Shown: positions 43,486-52,370 of the stretch, piece after piece
Layout: every line of letters begins with the position of its first letter
Position numbering within the stretch: the first letter of the stretch is position 1
Source of the DNA: Kribbella pratensis
Lineage (GTDB): Bacteria; Actinomycetota; Actinomycetes; Propionibacteriales; Kribbellaceae
Assembly (NCBI RefSeq): GCF_004366075.1
Contig: NZ_SODU01000002.1
Span: 1,736,758 to 1,800,757 of the forward strand
Reading direction: 5' to 3'
DNA: 64,000 nucleotides
Made by a program: the position numbers and the translations under genes
The notes under the pieces: model-generated
Seen by the model: only the letters and a program-made list of their open reading frames with translations
Told to the model about the DNA's origin: nothing
Databases searched by the model: none

Positions 43486-45108
43486 ATGATCAGTCGGCGA
43501 CGGTTCCTGCAGGTGACCGGTGCGGCGATTGCCACCTCCACGCTGGCGGCCTGTGGCGACGGCGGGGCGGCAGGAGGAGGCGCCAAGGCGTCGGGCGACC
43601 TCAAGCTGCCGACGTACAAACCGTTCGAGGGTCTGCACCCGGACTTCCCGGGGGCCGAGTCCGGCCTCGAGCCCGGGTTCCTGAGGTTCCCGGCGGACGC
43701 GGTCGCGAGCGTGAAGGCGCCGCCGCTGAAGAGTGCCGTCACCGCGCTGACCGAGACGTTCGCGACGCCTCCGCCGCCGATGGGCAGCAACCCGATGTGG
43801 CAGGCGCTGAACTCCGCGCTCGGCGGTGAGCTCCGGCTGACCATCGGCACCGATCCGGGCTACCCGGAGAAGTTCGCGACGCTGCTGGCCAGCGACTCGC
43901 TGCCGGACCTGATGTGGCTGCCGCCGAACCAGGGCATCCCGAACATCGGCCCGATGCTCGAGGCGAAGTTCCAGGACCTGACCAAGTACCTGTCCGGCGA
44001 CGCCGTCCTGGAGTACCCGAACCTGGCCGCGCTGAAGCCGGCTTCCTGGCGGACCGCCGTGGTGAACGGGAAGATCTGGGGCGCCCCGATCCCGTCGACG
44101 CCGTTCGGTCAGGTGATGATGGGCAACCCGAAGACCTGGGCGAAGGTCGGCGGCCTGCAGTGCACCACCGCGGACGAGTTCTTCGCCAAGTGCAAGGAGC
44201 TGACCAACGGCACGAACTACGCGCTCGAGCCGGCGATCATCAACATGCTGCACATGTTCGGCGAGTGGTTCGGCGCCCCGAACGCCTGGCGCGTGAACCA
44301 GGACCGGTCGCTGACGCACCTGTACGAGACCGACAACTACAAGGCCGCTGTCGAGTACGCCGCCAAGCTCTGGGCGGCCAGGGTGTTCTACCCGGACCTC
44401 AACCTGGCCGACGCGACGCCGAAGACCGTGAACGGCCAGATCGCCGCGCAGGTCGTGGTCGGTCCGCGGGCGACCGCCGACTTCCGGAACCTGGACCCGA
44501 CGCTGTTCGTGGACACGATGATCCCGTTCGGCCACGACGGCAAGGCGAAGCCGGTCTACGACATGGGCTACGGCACGGTCGGGTTCACGCCGTTCAAGAA
44601 GACCGACGAGGGCCGGATCCGCGAGCTGCTCGCGCTGATGGACTATCTGTCGGCGCCGTTCGGCACCAAGGAGTACCTGGTCAAGAACTTCGGCGTGGAG
44701 GGGCAGCAGTACCAGCTGGACGCGAACAAGAACCCCGTGCTGACGAAGGCCGGTCAGCAGCAGGCGCCCGGTCTGGTCAGTGCGCTGCAGATCATGAACT
44801 CCCCGGAGAGCGTGATCTTCAACCCGGCGTACCCGGACGACACCAAGAAGATCTACGCGACCGAGCAGCAGCTGCTGAAGTTCGCGATGCGGAACCCGAC
44901 GGCCGGCACGTACTCCGACACGTCGAGCAAGGTCGGCCCGAAGCTGACCGCGGCGTTCCGGGACACGATCGTCGACATCGTCACCGGCCGGCAGAAGCTC
45001 GACGCGTACGACGAGGCGCTCAAGCGCTGGAAGTCCGGCGGCGGTGACAAGATGCGTGACGAGTTCGCGGCCGTGCTCCCGGCGAGCGTTCCGGTCACCG
45101 GGTCCTGA
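43486..45108 (+). CDS. Sugar ABC transporter solute-binding lipoprotein (LplA-like)
   Basis: A 540-residue extracellular binding protein. The signal is twin-arginine (MISRRRFLQVTGAAI) with lipobox TLAACGDG, lipidated Cys near residue 22. Large size and motifs such as TIGTDPGYPEKFATLLAS and LPDLMWLPP fit LplA/YtcQ-type proteins of the CUT1 family, which bind complex or oligomeric sugars. The ATG follows GGAG by five bases. The permease gene begins three bases after the stop. The operon has no ATPase gene, suggesting a shared multitask ATPase. Confidence 0.83.
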   Translation: MISRRRFLQVTGAAIATSTLAACGDGGAAGGGAKASGDLKLPTYKPFEGLHPDFPGAESGLEPGFLRFPADAVASVKAPPLKSAVTALTETFATPPPPMGSNPMWQALNSALGGELRLTIGTDPGYPEKFATLLASDSLPDLMWLPPNQGIPNIGPMLEAKFQDLTKYLSGDAVLEYPNLAALKPASWRTAVVNGKIWGAPIPSTPFGQVMMGNPKTWAKVGGLQCTTADEFFAKCKELTNGTNYALEPAIINMLHMFGEWFGAPNAWRVNQDRSLTHLYETDNYKAAVEYAAKLWAARVFYPDLNLADATPKTVNGQIAAQVVVGPRATADFRNLDPTLFVDTMIPFGHDGKAKPVYDMGYGTVGFTPFKKTDEGRIRELLALMDYLSAPFGTKEYLVKNFGVEGQQYQLDANKNPVLTKAGQQQAPGLVSALQIMNSPESVIFNPAYPDDTKKIYATEQQLLKFAMRNPTAGTYSDTSSKVGPKLTAAFRDTIVDIVTGRQKLDAYDEALKRWKSGGGDKMRDEFAAVLPASVPVTGS

Positions 45109-45111
45109 TCG

Positions 45112-46065
45112 ATGCTGAAGGCGAACTCGGACAAGCGGCGGGCCAAGAACGGCCTGCCGCTGAAGGCGAAGTGGCGCCGGGACTGGCAGATGGTCCTGCT
45201 GATGATTCCCGGCGTCGTCTTCCTGCTGGTGTTCTTCTACCTGCCGGTGATCGGCAACGTGGTCGCGTTCCAGGACTTCCAGCCGTACCTCGGCATCATG
45301 CACAGCGAGTGGAACGGCCTGCAGAACTTCGTCAACCTGTACGCCAACCCCGACTTCTGGGACGCGTTGCGGAACACGTTGCTGCTGGCCGCAGTCCAGT
45401 TACTGCTGTTCTTCCCGGTGCCGATCGGGCTGGCACTGATCGTCGACTCGCTGGTCAGCAACCGCTTCCGGCGCTGGTTCCAGACGATCGCGTACCTGCC
45501 GCACTTCCTGTCCTGGGTGCTGGTCGTGACGCTGTTCCAGCAGTCGCTCGGCGGAGCGGGGTTCGTCAACAACCTGCTCCGGCAGGCGGGACTGGACCCG
45601 ATCCCGTTCATGACGAATCCGGACACCTTCCCGCTGCTCGTCGTCGCGCAGCTGATCTGGAAGGACGCCGGCTGGGCGATGATCATCTTCCTCGCGGCGC
45701 TGACCACCGTGGACGTCTCGCTCTACGAGGCGGCCGCGGCGGACGGCGCCGGGCGCTGGCGGCGGCTGTGGCACATCACGCTGCCGGCGCTGCGGACGGT
45801 CATCGTGCTGCTGCTGATCCTGCGGATCGGCGACATCCTCAGCGTCGGGTTCGAGCAGTTCATCCTGCAACGCGACTCGGTCGGTCCAGGTGCTGCCGAA
45901 GTACTGGACACGTTCACGTACTACGCCGGAGTGGTCGGCGGGGACTGGAGCAGCGGGGCCGCAGCCGGCCTGGCCAAGGGCGTGGTCGGTGCGTTGCTGC
46001 TGTGGGGTGCCAACTCACTCGCTCACCGGCTCGGCGAGCCGGGAATCTTCCAGAGGCGCACATGA
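45112..46065 (+). CDS. Sugar ABC transporter permease, LplB type
   Basis: A 317-residue inner-membrane permease. A basic N-terminus (NSDKRRAKNG, KAKWRRDWQM) precedes six predicted helices. YLPVIGNVVAFQDFQPYLGI is the LplB/YtcP-group signature after helix 1. The EAA loop is SLYEAAAADGAGRWRRLWHIT near residue 205. It pairs with the LplC-type permease, whose start overlaps this stop (ATGA). Confidence 0.85.
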   Translation: MLKANSDKRRAKNGLPLKAKWRRDWQMVLLMIPGVVFLLVFFYLPVIGNVVAFQDFQPYLGIMHSEWNGLQNFVNLYANPDFWDALRNTLLLAAVQLLLFFPVPIGLALIVDSLVSNRFRRWFQTIAYLPHFLSWVLVVTLFQQSLGGAGFVNNLLRQAGLDPIPFMTNPDTFPLLVVAQLIWKDAGWAMIIFLAALTTVDVSLYEAAAADGAGRWRRLWHITLPALRTVIVLLLILRIGDILSVGFEQFILQRDSVGPGAAEVLDTFTYYAGVVGGDWSSGAAAGLAKGVVGALLLWGANSLAHRLGEPGIFQRRT

Positions 46066-46937
46066 GACCTGTGTGGAAAGAGAATCCGTCACCGGGCTAC
46101 CAGGCGATCAAGGCGGTGATCCTGGGTGGGTTCGCGCTGGTGATCGTCGTACCGATCCTGGTCGTGATCTCGACGTCGCTGGCCAGTGACAAGGACATCA
46201 TCGACGCGGGCGGGTATGTGCTGTGGCCGTCGCATCCGACGGTGAAGGCGTACCAGACGCTGTTCAGCGGCGGTCTGATGGGCAGGGCGATCCTGGTCAG
46301 CGTGTTCGTGACGATCGTCGGTACGGCGATTGCTCTCGCCGTCACCATCGCGCTCGCGTACGCGACGTCGCGACCGGTGCTGTTCGGGCGGCCGGTGCTG
46401 TTGATGGTGCTGTTCACGTTGCTGTTCGCGCCGGGCATCATCCCGATGTTCCTGGTGGTGAAGCAGCTCGGGCTGCTCGACAGCCTGTGGTCGCTGATCC
46501 TGCCCGGCGCGTTGGGGGCCTTCAACTTCGTCGTACTGCGCACGTTCTTCATGAACGTGCCGGGCGAGTTGCTGGAGAGCGCCCGGATCGACGGCGCGAG
46601 CGACTTCACCATCCTGCGGCGGATCATCATGCCGCTGTCGAAGGCGGTGATCGCGGTCGTCGGGCTGTTCTACGCGGTGGGCTTCTGGAACGCGTTCTTC
46701 AACGCGCTGCTGTACCTGAACGACACGTCGAAGTGGCCGGTCCAGGTGATCCTGCGGACCTACGTCCTGCAGGGCAAGTCGCTGTCCGCCGACCAGCTCG
46801 GCGTCCACCCGCCGCCGCAACCCCAGTCCCTGCAGATGGCGGTCGTGGTGGTCGCCCTGGTGCCGATCGCCATGGTGTACCCGTTCCTCCAACGGCACTT
46901 CACCAAGGGTGTAATCACCGGTGCCGTCAAGGGTTGA
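46062..46937 (+). CDS. Sugar ABC transporter permease, LplC/YtcP type
   Basis: A 291-residue inner-membrane permease with six predicted helices. LFAPGIIPMFLVVKQLGLL and the EAA loop GELLESARIDGASDFTILRRI near residue 180 are typical of the LplC group, as is the C-terminal FTKGVITGAVKG. ATG overlaps the previous stop. It ends 17 bases before the LacI gene, so regulator and transporter are cotranscribed. Confidence 0.85.
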   Translation: MRPVWKENPSPGYQAIKAVILGGFALVIVVPILVVISTSLASDKDIIDAGGYVLWPSHPTVKAYQTLFSGGLMGRAILVSVFVTIVGTAIALAVTIALAYATSRPVLFGRPVLLMVLFTLLFAPGIIPMFLVVKQLGLLDSLWSLILPGALGAFNFVVLRTFFMNVPGELLESARIDGASDFTILRRIIMPLSKAVIAVVGLFYAVGFWNAFFNALLYLNDTSKWPVQVILRTYVLQGKSLSADQLGVHPPPQPQSLQMAVVVVALVPIAMVYPFLQRHFTKGVITGAVKG

Positions 46938-46954
46938 TCTGCAAGAATCGATAT

Positions 46955-47947
46955 ATGTCCTCACCTTTGGCTGAGCGGCCGACGCTGCGGATGGTGGCGA
47001 AGGAGGCCGGTGTCTCGGTCGCGACCGTGTCCTACGTGCTGTCCGGACGGCACCGCAGCCACACGATCAAGGACTCGACCGCGGACCGGGTCCGCGAGGC
47101 CGCGTCGCGCCTGGGCTACCGGCGCAACGACGCGGCCCGCGCGATCCGGACCGGCAAGTCCGATCTCGTCCTGCTGTCGCTGAACGTCCTCGCGGACCCG
47201 TGGTCGCAGGCCGTTGCGGCCACGGTCAGTACGGCGGTGTCGCCGCTCGGGAAGACCGCGCTGATCGTCGCGGACGGCGACTGGCGGACCGTGCTGTCCA
47301 ACCGGACACCGGACGTGATCTTCATCGACAGCATCAAGCCGGACCCGGAGCAGATCGCCGAGCTCGAGGCGTTCGCGGCGCAGGGCGTGCAGATCGTGGC
47401 GTTCAGCGAAACCCTGGAACCGCAGGGGTTCGACGTGATCCGGTCCGGCGCCGAGCCGCGTTGCCACCTCGCGGTGGAGCACCTGCTGGAGCACCACGAT
47501 CGGGTCGGCGCGCTGACCTCGCGGACCACCGGCTTCGCGCGCTTCGATGCGTACGTCAACACGCTGCGCGCGGCCGGCAAGCCGATCAGCAGCGACGACA
47601 TCGAGGTCTTCGAGCAGCATCCGGAGGGTGCGTACCGGGCCGCGATGGCGCTGCTGTCCAAGCCCGATCGGCCGACCGGGCTCTACTGCACCACCGATTT
47701 CGCCGCGATCGCCGCCGTCCGGGCGGCGCACCGGCTGCGCATCGACGTACCGGGGGATCTGGCGATCGTGGGTGTCGGGAACACGCCCGAGGGCGAGCAC
47801 CTGGACCCGTCGCTGTCCACTGTCGGACCTGTCGGCTTCAACGAGGCGCTCGCCCGGATCATCGTGAGCAGACTGACCGACCGGGAGGGCGCACCCGGCG
47901 AAGTGTTCGACTTCCCCTGGCAACTCATCGTCCGGGAGTCGTCTTGA
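46955..47947 (+). CDS. LacI-family transcriptional regulator
   Basis: A 330-residue repressor. The N-terminal helix-turn-helix and hinge read MVAKEAGVSVATVSYVLSG near residues 13-31, then VREAASRLGYRRNDAAR. The rest is a periplasmic-binding-protein-like sensor (LVLLSLNVLADPWSQAV to GVGNTPEGEHLDPSLSTV). It should bind a sugar carried by the importer encoded just upstream and control that operon, probably at the CG-centred site near 43440. The ATG has no clear ribosome site, so expression may depend on readthrough from the permease gene. Confidence 0.87.
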   Translation: MSSPLAERPTLRMVAKEAGVSVATVSYVLSGRHRSHTIKDSTADRVREAASRLGYRRNDAARAIRTGKSDLVLLSLNVLADPWSQAVAATVSTAVSPLGKTALIVADGDWRTVLSNRTPDVIFIDSIKPDPEQIAELEAFAAQGVQIVAFSETLEPQGFDVIRSGAEPRCHLAVEHLLEHHDRVGALTSRTTGFARFDAYVNTLRAAGKPISSDDIEVFEQHPEGAYRAAMALLSKPDRPTGLYCTTDFAAIAAVRAAHRLRIDVPGDLAIVGVGNTPEGEHLDPSLSTVGPVGFNEALARIIVSRLTDREGAPGEVFDFPWQLIVRESS

Positions 47948-47992
47948 GTCAACGTCCGGTGACCGCGATCCTCAACCGCACCGGGGAACGCG

Positions 47993-48775
47993 TTGCACGC
48001 GCCGCCGTCTGACGACTGGGAGCCGGTCGACATCGGCGAGTCCGACACGTCCGTCTACCGCCGAGATAACACCTTCGCCAAGTGCTGTGGCCCATCCGGC
48101 ATCGCCGAGCTGACAGCCGAACGCGACCGCATCACCTGGCTCGCTTCAACGGGCTTCCCCGGCGCGACGGTGGTGGACTGGCTCGAGCCGACCTCGCCCC
48201 AGCCTGACGGTCTCGGGTCGTCCTCGGGTGGGGCATGTCTGGTGACCTCTGCGGTGCCGGGGGTTCCCGGCGACACCCTTCCGCCGGCGTCGCACGATCG
48301 TGCCACGCGGCGGCTCGGGGCGACTCTTCGTGAGCTGCATTCGCTGACCGACTGCCCGTTCGAGCGGCCGCTGGCGGAGGTGATCGCGACGGCGACCGAC
48401 GTCGTACGGCGTGATGCCGTGAACCCGGCGTACCTCACCGACGAATGGCGCCGCCTGCGGCCGTCGGAGCTGCTCGCCCAAGTGGTTGCTGAGCGCCCCT
48501 ATATCGAGAGCGTCCTGGAGCCGGTCGTCTGTCACGGCGACGCCTGCCTGCCGAACATCTTCTTCGATCCCGAGACCCTCGAAGTCACCGGCCTCATCGA
48601 CCTCGGTCGTCTCGGAGTCGCCGACCGGTACTCCGATCTCGCCCTCACCACGATCCAGCTCCACGACGAGTGGTCCGCCGACCCGGCGCCGTTCCACGAG
48701 GCGTACGGCGTACCGCATCCGGACCCGCGCCGCCTCTATTTCTTCCGTCTCCTCGACCCGCTCACCTGGGGATGA
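47993..48775 (+). CDS. APH(3'')-like aminoglycoside phosphotransferase
   Basis: A 260-residue kinase of the APH/choline-kinase fold. The ATP-binding Lys region is TFAKCCGP near residue 28, the catalytic loop VVCHGDACLPNIFFDP near residue 180 and the metal-binding TGLIDLGRLGVADRYSDLAL near 200. These features resemble APH(3'') and APH(3') enzymes that phosphorylate streptomycin- or kanamycin-type drugs. Start: TTG at 47993, six bases after GGGGA; an in-frame stop at 47960 leaves no ATG or GTG choice. Its stop overlaps the MOSC gene start. Whether it gives resistance cannot be told; many environmental APH-like kinases have other substrates. Confidence 0.72.
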   Translation: MHAPPSDDWEPVDIGESDTSVYRRDNTFAKCCGPSGIAELTAERDRITWLASTGFPGATVVDWLEPTSPQPDGLGSSSGGACLVTSAVPGVPGDTLPPASHDRATRRLGATLRELHSLTDCPFERPLAEVIATATDVVRRDAVNPAYLTDEWRRLRPSELLAQVVAERPYIESVLEPVVCHGDACLPNIFFDPETLEVTGLIDLGRLGVADRYSDLALTTIQLHDEWSADPAPFHEAYGVPHPDPRRLYFFRLLDPLTWG

Positions 48776-49302
48776 ACATGAGAGTCGAACTCGTTGCCTT
48801 CGTCGTCTCCCGCGAGCACGCCTTCGAAGGACGCCCGCAGGACGGCCCGCGCCCCGACCCCGAACGGGTCGCGCGCACCGAGATCGAGGTCCGCGCCGAC
48901 CTCGGCATCGTCGGCGACCGCTACTACGCCCAGGCAATCCACAAGAACGCGGCCGTCACGCTCATCGACGCCGCCTCCCTCGACGAGGTCGAGCGCGTCC
49001 TCGACCTGGACGCACCCCTCGACCCGCACCTCACCCGGCGCAACATCACCCTGCGTGGCTTCCCGATCGACGAACTCGCCGCCCACCGCGCCTCGGACGG
49101 CACCCGCATACCCGGCCGTCGCTTCACGCTGGGCTCGATCACCTTCCAGGCGAACCGCCCGGCCAACCCGTGCGCGTGGATGGACGAGGTCCTCGCACCC
49201 GGCGCGATGAAGGCGCTGCGCAGCCACGGCGGCATCCGCGCAACCCCACTCACTTCCGGCACACTCCGCCTCGGCCCAACAGACCTCAACGTCCTGGACT
49301 GA
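48772..49302 (+). CDS. MOSC-domain protein
   Basis: A 176-residue protein with a MOSC beta-barrel, the fold that binds sulphur or molybdenum cofactor in MOCS and YiiM-like proteins. Visible: GIVGDRYYAQAIHKNAAV near residue 44, TRRNITLRGFPI near residue 85 and NPCAWMDEVLAPGAMKAL near residue 132, where the conserved Cys lies. HGGIRATPL follows. The ATG overlaps the kinase stop (ATGA). Stand-alone MOSC proteins act in detoxification of N-hydroxylated bases or sulphur transfer; the role here is unknown. Confidence 0.8.
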   Translation: MNMRVELVAFVVSREHAFEGRPQDGPRPDPERVARTEIEVRADLGIVGDRYYAQAIHKNAAVTLIDAASLDEVERVLDLDAPLDPHLTRRNITLRGFPIDELAAHRASDGTRIPGRRFTLGSITFQANRPANPCAWMDEVLAPGAMKALRSHGGIRATPLTSGTLRLGPTDLNVLD

Positions 49303-49346
49303 GAGGCTTTCGCTCGACTTTTGGTCCCGCGGCTTACCGTCGGAGT

Positions 49347-50033
49347 GTGAGGCTGGTGGGTGTGCTCGTCGCGCTGGCGGCGCTGGCCGGATGCAGCGAC
49401 ACGGCTCCGGCCAATGACTCGGTCCTGCCAACCAACCGAACCACCCCGACCACCAGCCCAAACCCACCCACAGAACCCGCCACGACACCCTCGCCCACGC
49501 GCACCACGCCCCGCCCGACCCCCACTGTGTCCGGCCCGGTGAGCATGTCGATCCCCGCGATCGGCGTACGGAACCTGCGGGTCGTCGGGTACACCGGCAC
49601 CGCGGACGACCGGCCAGGCACCCGGATCCAGAACCGCGGTGTCGCCGCCAGCCCACGCGGCCGCGCCGGCGGCGTCGGACCTGGCGAGATCGGGAACTTC
49701 ATCGTGACCGGCCACCGCGTCAGCCACGGACGACCGCTGGAACGAGCGCCGGAGCTACAGAACGGCGACCACGTCGTCATCACTGCAGGCGGAACGGTGT
49801 ACGACTACGTCATCACCCGGACGATGACGATCTCGTTCCGCCGGCCCGTCGAGAAGGCTCAACAGAATGCCGCCGTACCCGGCAACCCCGGCGCGGAACC
49901 GACGAAAGCGATGCTCACGATCTCCACCTGCGCCACTCCCGAGGACCACGCAGCAGGCAACTACTGGCACGACGAACTGGGCAACCCCGAACACCGCATC
50001 AACAAAATAGGCACCCTGGTCGCCACCCGCTGA
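49347..50033 (+). CDS. Class E/F-type sortase, probably lipid-anchored
   Basis: A 228-residue transpeptidase-like protein. A short leader ends in the lipobox LAALAGCSD (Cys near residue 16), followed by a Pro/Thr-rich linker of about 50 residues. The sortase barrel has the catalytic His in FIVTGHRVSHG, the Cys in LTISTCATPED and the Arg in NPEHRINKIG. Sortases are normally held by a membrane helix; a lipid anchor is unusual. Start: GTG at 49347; GTG at 49356, ten bases after GGAG, is the better-spaced option. It is cotranscribed or nearly so with the MOSC gene. No LPxTG substrate is evident nearby. Confidence 0.75.
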   Translation: MRLVGVLVALAALAGCSDTAPANDSVLPTNRTTPTTSPNPPTEPATTPSPTRTTPRPTPTVSGPVSMSIPAIGVRNLRVVGYTGTADDRPGTRIQNRGVAASPRGRAGGVGPGEIGNFIVTGHRVSHGRPLERAPELQNGDHVVITAGGTVYDYVITRTMTISFRRPVEKAQQNAAVPGNPGAEPTKAMLTISTCATPEDHAAGNYWHDELGNPEHRINKIGTLVATR

Positions 50034-50046
50034 TCGTTCAGTGGGT
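50025..50046. terminator. Hairpin spanning two convergent stop codons
   Basis: ACCCGCTGA (50025-50033), four bases, TCAGTGGGT (50038-50046): eight of nine pairs match. The left arm contains the sortase stop and the right arm the monooxygenase stop. Possible bidirectional terminator; there is no T-run. Confidence 0.4.
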
Positions 50047-51210
50047 CGGCTGCAGGTCGCGGATCAGCGTCGTGGGCTTGCCGGCGAGCGCGGCCGGGAG
50101 GAGCTTGCGGAGAACCGGCAGGCGGAGGAACCGAAGCAGCACGCGACGCGCGACCAACTCGAACCGGGACTGCGGCAGGAACCACCGCGCGGTGGACCGC
50201 GCGACCTTCTGCTTCTCCTCGACGACAGGTCGCCATACGCGTTCGTACTCAGCCAATCCGTCCTCGATCGACGACGAGCTCACCAGCTTCTCCGCGAGCA
50301 AGAACGCCCCGGCGACCCCGAGCGACGCGCCCTGCCCAGCCAGCAGCGACACCGCCCCACAAGCGTCACCGACCAATGCGACCCGCCCCGAACTCCACCG
50401 GGGCATCACGATCTGCGCGACCTGGTCGTAGTAGATCTGGTCGTCGGCCGGGCACAACTCCAGCGCCCGCGGCACCACCCAGCCGAGATCGCCGTACGCC
50501 GACCTGATCGCCGCCCGGGTGTCGGCCGGCGTCACGGGATCCGCCGTACGGTGCACCGCGAACGACGCCACTCGCCCGTCCCGCAGCGCGTAGAACCCGA
50601 ACTGGCTGCCCATCGTGTCCGTCAGACAGAACCGCCCGCCCACCTCGGCGTGGATCTCCGGCGCGTCGAAGCTGTAGGCCGCGGTGTGAAAACCGAGGAA
50701 CCGCAGGTACGTCGACTCCGGCCCGAACACGAGCCGGCGTACGGCGGAATGGATGCCGTCGGCACCGATCAACAGCTCCCCGTCGAGCGTCGACCCGTCG
50801 GCGAGCTCGACCCGTACGCCGTCTGAACGCGGCGTGACGCCCGTGAGCGTGGCGCCGTACCGCAGGTTCACGTCGCCCGGCAGGTGTTCGCGCAGGACCT
50901 GTTCGAGATCCGGTCGCATCATGCTGAGCACGTCGCCTTCGGCGAACTGCAGGATGTTGATGCCCGCCTGCTGGCGGCCGTCCTCGTCGACCAGGACCGC
51001 TTCTTCGACGTGGTACGCGACCTCTTGCATCGCGGGCAACAGTCCCATCGCGCACATCGCGTCGTATCCCGGGCCGAAGAAGTCGATCATGTAGCCCTGC
51101 GGGCGGGGACCGGGACTGCGTTCAAGGACGGTGACGTCCTGGCCGAGCGCCGACAAGCGGTTCGCCAGCGCAAGTCCGGCGATCCCGGCTCCACAGATGA
51201 TCGCGTGCAT
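50038..51210 (-). CDS. FAD-dependent monooxygenase (aromatic hydroxylase family)
   Basis: A 390-residue group A flavoprotein monooxygenase. The FAD dinucleotide motif is IICGAGIAGLALANRL near residue 5, the DG motif LLIGADGIHSAVRRL near 155 and the GD motif RVALVGDACGAVSLL near 280. The C-terminal ~70 residues are basic and helical (RFELVARRVLLRFLRLP), possibly peripheral to the membrane. It hydroxylates an aromatic or polyketide-like substrate using NAD(P)H and oxygen; relatives inactivate tetracyclines or rifamycins, or act in secondary metabolism. The TetR gene lies one base upstream in the same direction and probably controls it. Confidence 0.82.
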   Translation of the reverse strand: MHAIICGAGIAGLALANRLSALGQDVTVLERSPGPRPQGYMIDFFGPGYDAMCAMGLLPAMQEVAYHVEEAVLVDEDGRQQAGINILQFAEGDVLSMMRPDLEQVLREHLPGDVNLRYGATLTGVTPRSDGVRVELADGSTLDGELLIGADGIHSAVRRLVFGPESTYLRFLGFHTAAYSFDAPEIHAEVGGRFCLTDTMGSQFGFYALRDGRVASFAVHRTADPVTPADTRAAIRSAYGDLGWVVPRALELCPADDQIYYDQVAQIVMPRWSSGRVALVGDACGAVSLLAGQGASLGVAGAFLLAEKLVSSSSIEDGLAEYERVWRPVVEEKQKVARSTARWFLPQSRFELVARRVLLRFLRLPVLRKLLPAALAGKPTTLIRDLQPTH

Positions 51211-51211
51211 G

Positions 51212-51763
51212 TCAACTCACCAGCCTTCGCAGAACGGTAGTCAGGGCTGGGGATTCCGGCCCGAGGGTCCGATGCAGGAGCAGGCCGTCGATGGTTGCCG
51301 CGAGGACGGCGGCGGTCGCGGCCGGCTCGACGACCTGGTGGATCGTGAGCCAGTCGGCCAGGCGGGTCCGGAAGTCCGTCACCAGGCCGGCGATCTGCGT
51401 GTGCAGACGCTCGTCGCGGGTCGCGGCCAGGTAGGTCTCGGTGAAGAGCAGCGACATCGGGTCGGTCCCGTCGTACTGCTCGATCGAGGCCAGCAGCGCG
51501 TCGATCGCGACGGCCGGTGTGGTCGCGGACGTGAAGAGTTCGTCGGTCGTAGTGAGCACCTGCCGCATGGCGCTGATCGCGGCCTCGGTCAGCACGTCCT
51601 GCACGGACGAGAAGTGGTAGTGCACGACGCTCGGGGTGACACCGGCGCGCTCGGCCAGGATCCGCGTGCTCACCGCCGACCAGCCGCGCTCGGGGATCAG
51701 CTCAGCCGCAGCAGCCAACAGCCGCTGCCGCACCTCCTGACCTTGTTTCGCCGTCGGCGCCAT
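51212..51763 (-). CDS. TetR-family transcriptional regulator
   Basis: A 183-residue repressor. The helix-turn-helix is STRILAERAGVTPSVVHYHF near residues 32-51, followed by SSVQDVLTEAA. The ATG at 51763 has GGAGGA six bases upstream; a longer in-frame start would read through its own operator. The monooxygenase starts one base after the stop, forming a two-gene operon. A seven-base-arm palindrome 16 bases before the start codon is the likely autoregulatory operator. Confidence 0.85.
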   Translation of the reverse strand: MAPTAKQGQEVRQRLLAAAAELIPERGWSAVSTRILAERAGVTPSVVHYHFSSVQDVLTEAAISAMRQVLTTTDELFTSATTPAVAIDALLASIEQYDGTDPMSLLFTETYLAATRDERLHTQIAGLVTDFRTRLADWLTIHQVVEPAATAAVLAATIDGLLLHRTLGPESPALTTVLRRLVS

Positions 51764-51778
51764 CGCATTCCTCCAGGG

Positions 51779-51797
51779 CGATCGTCCTGTACGATCG
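51779..51797. promoter_or_regulatory. TetR operator candidate
   Basis: CGATCGT, five bases, ACGATCG: a perfect inverted repeat with seven-base arms, immediately upstream of the TetR ribosome site. A third partial copy (GATCGTAG) follows at 51802-51809. Placement argues for autoregulation of the TetR-monooxygenase operon. Confidence 0.6.
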
Positions 51798-51844
51798 TCC
51801 TGATCGTAGAACATGCCGCAGTGGGAGGGCAAGCAGGCCCGGAG

Positions 51845-52267
51845 CTACTTGCGGCCGAACTTCCACCATTTCGGCTTGTTCATCTTGATCTCGTCGGCGG
51901 TCATCGGGGGCGGGACCGGGGGACGGGACTCCTCGGTGAGGAAGTTGCCGGACTCGGTGTCGTACGGCGTGACGCCGAGGCGGCGGCTGATCTCCATCAC
52001 GATCGGGATCGACCGCGGGCCGTCGTTCAGGTAGAAGGTGATGTCGCGGACCTCGACGCCCTTGCCGATCGTCATCTCGACGTCGTACTCCGGACTTCGC
52101 AGCGCCAGCCAGGACGGTTTGCTCGTGTCGACGTCCGGCACCACTTCCCGGACCTTGGCCACCACGTCGGTCGCCAGACCGACCGCCGGCGGCTCGTAGT
52201 CGACCGGAATGTCGTCGAGGCGCCGTACGCCTCCTGGCCCGCGCATCGCATACACAGCCCAACTCAT
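51845..52267 (-). CDS. Conserved hypothetical protein
   Basis: A 140-residue soluble protein starting MSWAVYAMRGPGG. A beta/alpha pattern (KPSWLALRSPEYDVEMTIG split by GKGVEVRDITFYLNDGP) covers residues 50-100; the tail is basic with tryptophans (KPKWWKFGRK). No motif or family is recognised. It stands alone between the TetR gene and the divergent methyltransferase. The ORF has normal codon use, so I regard it as real. Confidence 0.6.
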   Translation of the reverse strand: MSWAVYAMRGPGGVRRLDDIPVDYEPPAVGLATDVVAKVREVVPDVDTSKPSWLALRSPEYDVEMTIGKGVEVRDITFYLNDGPRSIPIVMEISRRLGVTPYDTESGNFLTEESRPPVPPPMTADEIKMNKPKWWKFGRK

Positions 52268-52370
52268 GCCCCCAGCATGCCAGGCGGCTCAGCGCTTGCG
52301 GGCGGCGAGCCACAGGGTAGTGGGAGTAAAACGGGATGTGCCTGGAATTTTCGTTCAGCACAGTGGGGGA

